Below are positions 56,301 through 64,000 of a stretch of DNA of 64,000 nt, one piece after another. Origin of the DNA: Auanema rhodensis. Its lineage: Eukaryota > Nematoda > Chromadorea > Rhabditida > Rhabditidae. The notes below the pieces were generated by a model. That model was not told the DNA's origin. It made no database searches and saw nothing but the letters and a program-made list of their open reading frames with translations. Numbering within the stretch: the first letter of the stretch is position 1; each line of letters begins with the position of its first letter. The DNA lies in assembly GCA_964057225.1 (NCBI GenBank), contig OZ059895.1, positions 19,974,688 through 20,038,687 on the forward strand, read 5' to 3'. Both the position numbers and the translations under genes were made by a program.

Positions 56301-58615
56301 TTTGGAAGCAATGTTGAGTGTACATGGAAACTCAACATACACTAATGCATCATTTTTCAAACGATCATAACTAATTTTTGTATTAAGCGTTTCTCAATGT
56401 AGTATAGTGCATTCGATGCGGATTTTTAAGCTGCGTCGATCTGTGTTATCAGATTTGCGCTAGCTTAAAAATGCACCGAGATATCAACTGATATAAGTTC
56501 ACACTTAGATCCTCGATTTTCACCCTGAAGAATTAATTTTTTCGTTGAATAACAATGTCCATCGTCTTTGCCTTGAGAAAAGGAATCTAAAAACATCTAC
56601 TTTTTGCTAAATTATTCTGAAATTTTTCGAAAAAATTTTTGTCAAAATGTTTTTGGAAGCAATGTTGAGTGTACATGGAAACTCAACATACACTAATGCA
56701 TCATTTTTCAAACGATCATAACTAATTTCTGTATTGAGCTTTTCTCAATGTAGTATAGTGCATTCGATGCGGATTTTTAAGCTGCGTCGATCTGTGTTAT
56801 CAGATTTGCGCTAGCTTAAAAATGCACCGAGATATCAACTGATATATGTTCACACTTATATCCTCGATTTTCACCCTGAAGAAATTATTTTTTCGTTGAA
56901 TAACATTGTCCATCGTCTTTGCTTTGAAAAAAGGAATCTAAAAACATCTACTTTTTGCTAAATTATTTTGAAATTTTTCGAAAAAATTTTTGTCAAAATG
57001 TTTTTGGAACCAATGTTGAGTGTACATGGAAACTCAACATACACTAATGCATCATTTTTCAAACGATCATAACTAATTTTTGTATTAAGCGTTTCTCAAT
57101 GTAGTATAGTGCATTCGATGCGGATTTTTAAGCTGCGTCGATCTGTGTTATCAGATTTGCGCTAGCTTAAAAATGCACCGAGATATCAACTGATATAAGT
57201 TCACACTTAGATCCTCGATTTTCACCCTGAAGAATTAATTTTTTCGTTGAATAACAATGTCCATCGTCTTTGCCTTGAGAAAAGAAATCTAAAAACATCT
57301 ACTTTTTGCTAAATTATTCTGAAATTTTTCGAAAAAATTTTTGTCAAAATGTTTTTGGAAGCAATGTTGAGTGTACATGGAAACTCAACATACACTAATG
57401 CATCATTTTTCAAACGATCATAACTAATTTTTGTATTAAGCGTTTCTCAATGTAGTATAGTGCATTCGATGCGGATTTTTAAGCTGCGTCGATCTGTGTT
57501 ATCAGATTTGCGCTAGCTTAAAAATGCACCGAGATATCAACTGATATAAGTTCACACTTATATCCTCGATTTTCACCCTGAAGAATTAATTTTTTCGTTG
57601 AATAGCATTGTCCATCGTCTTTGCCTTGAAAAAAGGAATCTAAAAACATCTACTTTTTGCTAAATTATTTTGAAATTTTTCGAAAAAATTTATGTCAAAA
57701 TGTTTTTGGAAGCAATGTTGAGTGTACATGGAAACTCAACATACACTAATGCATCATTTTTCAAACGATCATAACTAATTTCTGTATTGAGCTTTTCTCA
57801 ATGTAGTATAGTGCATTCGATGCGGATTTTTAAGCTGCGTCGATCTGTGTTATCAGATTTGCGCTAGCTTAAAAATGCACCGAGATATCAACTGATATAT
57901 GTTCACACTTATATCCTCGATTTTCACCCTGAAGAAATTATTTTTTCGTTGAATAACATTGTCCATCGTCTTTGCTTTGAAAAAAGGAATCTAAAAACAT
58001 CTACTTTTTGCTAAATTATTTTGAAATTTTTCGAAAAAATTTTTGTCAAAATGTTTTTGGAAGCAATGTTGAGTGTACATGGAAACTCAACATACACTAA
58101 TGCATCATTTTTCAACCGATCATAACTAATTTTTGTATCAAGCGTTTCTCAATGTAGTATAGTGCATTCGATGCGGATTTTCAAGCTGCGTCGATCTGTG
58201 TTATCAGATTTGCGCTAGCTTAAAAATGCACCGAGATATCAACTGATATATGTTCACACTTATATCCTCGATTTTCACCCTGAAGAAATTATTTTTTCGT
58301 TGAATAACATTGTCCATCGTCTTTGCTTTGAAAAAAGGAATCTAAAAACATCTACTTTTTGCTAAATTATTTTGAAATTTTTCGAAAAAATTTTTGTCAA
58401 AATGTTTTTGGAAGCAATGTTGAGTGTACATGGAAACTCAACATACACTAATGCATCATTTTTCAAACGATCATAACTAATTTTTGTATTAAGCGTTTCT
58501 CAATGTAGTATAGTGCATTCGATGCGGATTTTTAAGCTGCGTCGATCTGTGTTATCAGATTTGCGCTAGCTTAAAAATGCACCGAGATATCAACTGATAT
58601 AAGTTCACACTTAGA
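53351..58615. repeat. Degenerate continuation, copies 152-166
   Basis: The same variant classes continue with irregular order. Copies 157-158, 159-160 and 161-162 form 702-bp GAGAAAAGG/GAAATTATT dimers. Copy 153 has GTTAAATAAC without the CACCCCGAAG normally linked to it, which suggests a recombinant left end. Copies 162 and 113 share GGAACCAATG, and copies 135 and 159 share AGCTTGAAAATG. There are no genes. Confidence 0.75.
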
Positions 58616-61072
58616 TCCTCGATTTTCACCCTGAAGAATTAATTTTTTCGTTGAATAACATTGTCCATCGTCTTTGCCTTGAAAAAAGGAATCTAAAAAC
58701 ATTAACTTTTTGCTAAATTATTTTGAAATTTTTCGAAAAAATTTTTGTCAAAATGTTTTTGGAAACAATGTTGAGTGTACATGGAAACTCAACATACACT
58801 AATGCATCATTTTGCAAACGATCATAACTAATTTCTGTATTGAGCGTTTCTCAATGTAGTATAGTGCATTCGATGCGGATTTTTAAGCTGCATCGATCTG
58901 TGTTTTCAGATTTGCGCTAGCTTAAAAATGCACCGAGATATCAACTGATATAAGTTCACACTTACATCCTCGATTTTCACCCTGAAGAATTAATTTTTCC
59001 GTTGAATAACATTGTCCATCGTCTTTGCCTTGAAAAAAAAAATCTGAAAACATCTACTTTTTGCTAAATTATTTTGAAATTTTTCGAAAAAATTTTTGTC
59101 AAAATGTTTTTGGAAGCAATGTTGAGTGTACATGGAAACTCAACATACACTAATGCATCATTTTTCAAACGATCATAACTTATTTATGTATTGAGCGTTT
59201 CTCAATGTAGTATAGTGCATTCGATGCGGATTTTCAAGCTGCGTCGATCTGTGTTATCAGATTTGCGCTAGCTTAAAAATGCACCGAGATATCAACTGAT
59301 ATAAGTTCACACATATATCCTCGATTTTCACCCTGAAGAATTAATTTTTTCGTTGAAAAACATTGTCCATCGTCTTTGCCTTGAAAAAAGGAATCTAAAA
59401 ACATCTACTTTTTGCTGAATTATTTTGAAATTTTTCGAAAAAATTTTTGTCAAAATGTTTTTGGAAGCAATATTGAGTGTACATGGAAACTCAACATACA
59501 CTAATGCATCATTTTTCAAACGATCATAACTAATTTTTGTATTGAGCGTTTCTCAATGTATTATAGTGCATTCGATGCGGATTTTTAAGCTGCGTCGATC
59601 TGTGTTATCAGATTTGCGCTAGCTTAAAAATGCACCGAGATATCAACTGATATATGTTCACACTTATATCCTCGATTTTCACCCTGAAGAAATTATTTTT
59701 TCGTTGAATAACATTGTCCATCGTCTTTGCCTTGAAAAAAGGAATCTAAAAACATCTTCTTTTTGCTAAATTATTTTGAAATTTTTCGAAAAAATTTTTG
59801 TCAAAATGTTTTTGGAAGCAATGTTGAGTGTACATGGAAACTCAACATACACTAATGCATCATTTTTCAAACGATCATAACTAATTTTTGTATTGAGCGT
59901 TTCTCAATGTAGTATAGTGCATTCGATGCGGATTTTTAAGCTGCGTCGATCTGTGTTATCAGATTTGCGCTAGCTTAAAAATGCACCGAGATATCAACTG
60001 ATATATGTTCACACTTATATCCTCGATTTTCACCCTGAAGAAATTATTTTTTCGTTGAATAACATTGTCCATCGTTTTTGCCTTGAAAAACGGAATCTAA
60101 AAACATCTACTTCTTGCTAAATTATTCTGAAATTTTTCGAAAAAATTTTTGTCAAAATGTTTTTGGAAGCAATGTTGAGTGTACATGGAAACTCAACATA
60201 CACTAATGCATCATTTTTCAAACGATCATAACTAATTTTTGTATTAAGCGTTTCTCAATGTAGTATAGTGCATTCGATGCGGATTTTTAAGCTGCGTCGA
60301 TCTGTGTTATCAGATTTGCGCTAGCTTAAAAATGCACCGAGATATCAACTGATATAAGTTCACACTTATATCCTCGATTTTCACCCTGAAGAATTAATTT
60401 TTTCGTTGAATAACATTGTCCATCGTCTTTGCCTTGAAAAAAGGAATCTAAAAACATCTACTTTTTGCTGAATTATTTTGAAATTTTTCGAAAAAATTTT
60501 TGTCAAAATGTTTTTGGAAGCAATATTGAGTGTACATGGAAACTCAACATACACTAATGCATCATTTTTCAAACGATCATAACTAATTTTTGTATTGAGC
60601 GTTTCTCAATGTATTATAGTGCATTCGATGCGGATTTTTAAGCTGCGTCGATCTGTGTTATCAGATTTGCGCTAGCTTAAAAATGCACCGAGATATCAAC
60701 TGATATATGTTCACACTTATATCCTCGATTTTCACCCTGAAGAAATTATTTTTTCGTTGAATAACATTGTCCATCGTTTTTGCCTTGAAAAACGGAATCT
60801 AAAAACATCTACTTCTTGCTAAATTATTCTGAAATTTTTCGAAAAAATTTTTGTCAAAATGTTTTTGGAAGCAATGTTGAGTGTACATGGAAACTCAACA
60901 TACACTAATGCATCATTTTTCAAACGATCATAACTAATTTTTGTATTAAGCGTTTCTCAATGTAGTATAGTGCATTCGATGCGGATTTTTAAGCTGCGTC
61001 GATCTGTGTTATCAGATTTGCGCTAGCTTAAAAATGCACCGAGATATCAACTGATATATGTTCACACTTATA
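58616..61072. repeat. 7-copy higher-order repeat, first unit (2,457 bp)
   Basis: Copies 167-173 carry many changes not seen elsewhere: ACATTAAC, GGAAACAATG and TTTGCAAACG (167); TTTTTCCGTTG and CTTATTTATG (168); GTTGAAAAAC, TGCTGAATT, AATATTGAG and GTATTATAG (169); CATCTTC (170, also seen in copy 107); CGTTTTTGCC, GAAAAACGG and ACTTCTTGC (171). Copies 172 and 173 repeat 169 and 171, so the unit holds an internal partial duplication. Confidence 0.9.
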
Positions 61073-63529
61073 TCCTCGATTTTCACCCTGAAGAATTATT
61101 TTTTTCGTTGAATAACATTGTCCATCGTCTTTGCCTTGAAAAAAGGAATCTAAAAACATTAACTTTTTGCTAAATTATTTTGAAATTTTTCGAAAAAATT
61201 TTTGTCAAAATGTTTTTGGAAACAATGTTGAGTGTACATGGAAACTCAACATACACTAATGCATCATTTTGCAAACGATCATAACTAATTTCTGTATTGA
61301 GCGTTTCTCAATGTAGTATAGTGCATTCGATGCGGATTTTTAAGCTGCATCGATCTGTGTTTTCAGATTTGCGCTAGCTTAAAAATGCACCGAGATATCA
61401 ACTGATATAAGTTCACACTTACATCCTCGATTTTCACCCTGAAGAATTAATTTTTCCGTTGAATAACATTGTCCATCGTCTTTGCCTTGAAAAAAAAAAT
61501 CTGAAAACATCTACTTTTTGCTAAATTATTTTGAAATTTTTCGAAAAAATTTTTGTCAAAATGTTTTTGGAAGCAATGTTGAGTGTACATGGAAACTCAA
61601 CATACACTAATGCATCATTTTTCAAACGATCATAACTTATTTATGTATTGAGCGTTTCTCAATGTAGTATAGTGCATTCGATGCGGATTTTCAAGCTGCG
61701 TCGATCTGTGTTATCAGATTTGCGCTAGCTTAAAAATGCACCGAGATATCAACTGATATAAGTTCACACATATATCCTCGATTTTCACCCTGAAGAATTA
61801 ATTTTTTCGTTGAAAAACATTGTCCATCGTCTTTGCCTTGAAAAAAGGAATCTAAAAACATCTACTTTTTGCTGAATTATTTTGAAATTTTTCGAAAAAA
61901 TTTTTGTCAAAATGTTTTTGGAAGCAATATTGAGTGTACATGGAAACTCAACATACACTAATGCATCATTTTTCAAACGATCATAACTAATTTTTGTATT
62001 GAGCGTTTCTCAATGTATTATAGTGCATTCGATGCGGATTTTTAAGCTGCGTCGATCTGTGTTATCAGATTTGCGCTAGCTTAAAAATGCACCGAGATAT
62101 CAACTGATATATGTTCACACTTATATCCTCGATTTTCACCCTGAAGAAATTATTTTTTCGTTGAATAACATTGTCCATCGTCTTTGCCTTGAAAAAAGGA
62201 ATCTAAAAACATCTTCTTTTTGCTAAATTATTTTGAAATTTTTCGAAAAAATTTTTGTCAAAATGTTTTTGGAAGCAATGTTGAGTGTACATGGAAACTC
62301 AACATACACTAATGCATCATTTTTCAAACGATCATAACTAATTTTTGTATTGAGCGTTTCTCAATGTAGTATAGTGCATTCGATGCGGATTTTTAAGCTG
62401 CGTCGATCTGTGTTATCAGATTTGCGCTAGCTTAAAAATGCACCGAGATATCAACTGATATATGTTCACACTTATATCCTCGATTTTCACCCTGAAGAAA
62501 TTATTTTTTCGTTGAATAACATTGTCCATCGTTTTTGCCTTGAAAAACGGAATCTAAAAACATCTACTTCTTGCTAAATTATTCTGAAATTTTTCGAAAA
62601 AATTTTTGTCAAAATGTTTTTGGAAGCAATGTTGAGTGTACATGGAAACTCAACATACACTAATGCATCATTTTTCAAACGATCATAACTAATTTTTGTA
62701 TTAAGCGTTTCTCAATGTAGTATAGTGCATTCGATGCGGATTTTTAAGCTGCGTCGATCTGTGTTATCAGATTTGCGCTAGCTTAAAAATGCACCGAGAT
62801 ATCAACTGATATAAGTTCACACTTATATCCTCGATTTTCACCCTGAAGAATTAATTTTTTCGTTGAATAACATTGTCCATCGTCTTTGCCTTGAAAAAAG
62901 GAATCTAAAAACATCTACTTTTTGCTGAATTATTTTGAAATTTTTCGAAAAAATTTTTGTCAAAATGTTTTTGGAAGCAATATTGAGTGTACATGGAAAC
63001 TCAACATACACTAATGCATCATTTTTCAAACGATCATAACTAATTTTTGTATTGAGCGTTTCTCAATGTATTATAGTGCATTCGATGCGGATTTTTAAGC
63101 TGCGTCGATCTGTGTTATCAGATTTGCGCTAGCTTAAAAATGCACCGAGATATCAACTGATATATGTTCACACTTATATCCTCGATTTTCACCCTGAAGA
63201 AATTATTTTTTCGTTGAATAACATTGTCCATCGTTTTTGCCTTGAAAAACGGAATCTAAAAACATCTACTTCTTGCTAAATTATTCTGAAATTTTTCGAA
63301 AAAATTTTTGTCAAAATGTTTTTGGAAGCAATGTTGAGTGTACATGGAAACTCAACATACACTAATGCATCATTTTTCAAACGATCATAACTAATTTTTG
63401 TATTAAGCGTTTCTCAATGTAGTATAGTGCATTCGATGCGGATTTTTAAGCTGCGTCGATCTGTGTTATCAGATTTGCGCTAGCTTAAAAATGCACCGAG
63501 ATATCAACTGATATAAGTTCACACTTATA
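61073..63529. repeat. 7-copy higher-order repeat, second unit (2,457 bp)
   Basis: Copies 174-180 match 167-173 in order. I see two substitutions: 58642 A against 61099 T, and GATATATG at the end of copy 173 against GATATAAG at the end of copy 180. The difference at the very end suggests the true duplication breakpoint lies slightly inside the phase chosen here. Confidence 0.9.
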
Positions 63530-64000
63530 TCCTCGATTTTCACCCTGAAGAAATTATTTTTTCGTTGAATAACATTGTCCATCGTCTTTGCCTTGAAAAA
63601 AGGAATCTAAAAACATCTACTTCTTGCTAAATTATTTTGAAATTTTTCGAAAAAATTTTTGTCAAAATGTTTTTGGAAGCAATGTTGAGTGTACATGGAA
63701 ACTCAACATACACTAATGCATCATTTTTCAAACGATCATAACTAATTTTTGTATTGAGCGTTTCTCAATGTAGTATAGTGCATTCGATGCGGATTTTTAA
63801 GCTGCGTCGATCTGTGTTATCAGATTTGCGCTAGCTTAAAAATGCACCGAGATATCAACTGATATAAGTTCACACTTATATCCTGGATTTTCACCCTGAA
63901 GAAATTATTTTTTCGTTGAATAACATTGTCCATCGTCTTTGCCTTGAAAAACAGGAATCTAAAAACATCTACTTCTTGCTAAATTATTCTGAAATTTTTC
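63530..64000. repeat. Right-edge copies 181 and partial 182
   Basis: Copy 181 is full length (63530-63880) with GAAATTATT and ACTTCTTGC. The partial copy 182 has TCCTGGATT in place of the near-universal TCCTCGATT, and a one-base insertion giving GAAAAACAGGAATCT at about 63946-63960. That is the first length change since copy 64. The array continues past the window. Confidence 0.85.

Larger units (their letters stand above)
1..64000. repeat. 351-bp tandem satellite DNA array
   Basis: The sequence is one continuous head-to-tail array: 182 full copies and a 120-base partial copy. TCCTCGATT recurs at 1, 352, 703, 1054 and onward at 351-base steps to 63530. The step is broken only at copies 60 and 64, which are 350 bp; the last start, 63881, has TCCTGG instead. 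Every copy reads in the same direction. Copies compared by eye differ at roughly 0 to 12 or so sites, so identity is about 95-100%. No unique sequence, transposon or gene interrupts it, and neither array end is reached. Such arrays are known from eukaryotic centromeric and pericentromeric heterochromatin; that location is an inference here. I do not recognise the satellite family. Confidence 0.98.

Noticed and set aside
59328-63029. Four 63-codon minus-strand open frames as protein genes
   Set aside because: They start with TTG rather than ATG, lie wholly within satellite copies, exist only where one base change removes a stop, and are copied with the 7-copy repeat. I recognise no domain.
1-64000. 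A giant repeat protein, since 351 is divisible by three and an open frame would run through the array
   Set aside because: I followed all six frames of the monomer and each meets a stop within one copy.
1-64000. CRISPR array
   Set aside because: The whole 351-bp unit is repeated; there are no short repeats separated by unique spacers and no cas genes.
1-64000. Hammerhead ribozyme of the kind found in some animal satellites
   Set aside because: I find no CTGATGA core on either strand; the nearest are CTGATAT on the plus strand and CTGATAA on the minus strand.
1-64000. Telomeric repeats or a subtelomere
   Set aside because: CACTTAGATCC contains TTAG once per some copies, but there is no tandem TTAGG, TTAGGG or related array.
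1-64000. Transposable element or LTR as the repeat unit
   Set aside because: There are no terminal inverted repeats, LTR ends, target-site duplications or transposase or reverse-transcriptase coding sequence; the inverted repeats are internal and short.
1-64000. Bacterial or phage sequence
   Set aside because: There are no genes, ribosome binding sites or operons in 64 kb; the satellite organisation is eukaryotic.

Overview
The whole 64,000-base window lies inside one tandem satellite DNA array. I find no protein gene, RNA gene, CRISPR array, transposon or unique sequence. The array is 182 complete head-to-tail copies of an AT-rich monomer of 351 bp (32% GC in the first copy) plus a 120-base partial copy at the right edge. 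All copies are in the same orientation with nothing inserted between them. Counting copies from 0 and starting each at TCCTCGATT, copies 0-60 begin at 1+351k, copies 61-64 at 21411, 21762, 22113 and 22464, and copies 65-182 at 22814+351(k-65). Only two copies, 60 and 64, are 350 bp, and they share the same one-base deletion.

A megabase-scale-looking, gene-free, single-family satellite with layered higher-order repeats is typical of eukaryotic centromeric or pericentromeric heterochromatin. CpG is not depleted (12 CpG observed against about 9 expected per monomer), which argues against a heavily CpG-methylated genome such as a vertebrate or most plants. An invertebrate, possibly an insect, fits best, but I do not recognise the family and cannot name the species.

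The copies fall into sequence-variant classes, and their order reveals successive segmental duplications. Copies 0-14 (1-5265) are a mixed block with a loose three-copy pattern. Copies 15-57 (5266-20358) are a homogenised block that contains a 3-copy and an 8-copy higher-order repeat. Copies 58-74 (20359-26323) are a diverse transition block with a duplicated 4-copy unit. Copies 75-109 (26324-38608) carry 5-, 6- and 11-copy repeats, the last a near-identical 3,861-bp duplication. Copies 110-136 (38609-48085) carry dimers and a 3-copy duplication. Copies 137-166 (48086-58615) go from alternating dimers to 4-copy units. Copies 167-182 (58616-64000) hold a duplicated 7-copy unit made of more diverged copies.

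Within each monomer there are four short inverted repeats: 9-bp arms at monomer positions 153-180, 6-bp arms at 224-240, 11-bp arms at 264-314 with a smaller nested dyad, and 6-bp arms at 323-336. There is also a 12-bp AT-rich palindrome at 114-125. Left-half and right-half variant sets of the monomer occur in many combinations, with the switch falling in the interval that contains the 9-bp hairpin. This points to repeated gene conversion or unequal exchange inside the monomer. No working genes are present, so there is no gene interplay to describe. Identities quoted here come from reading by eye, not from an alignment program.
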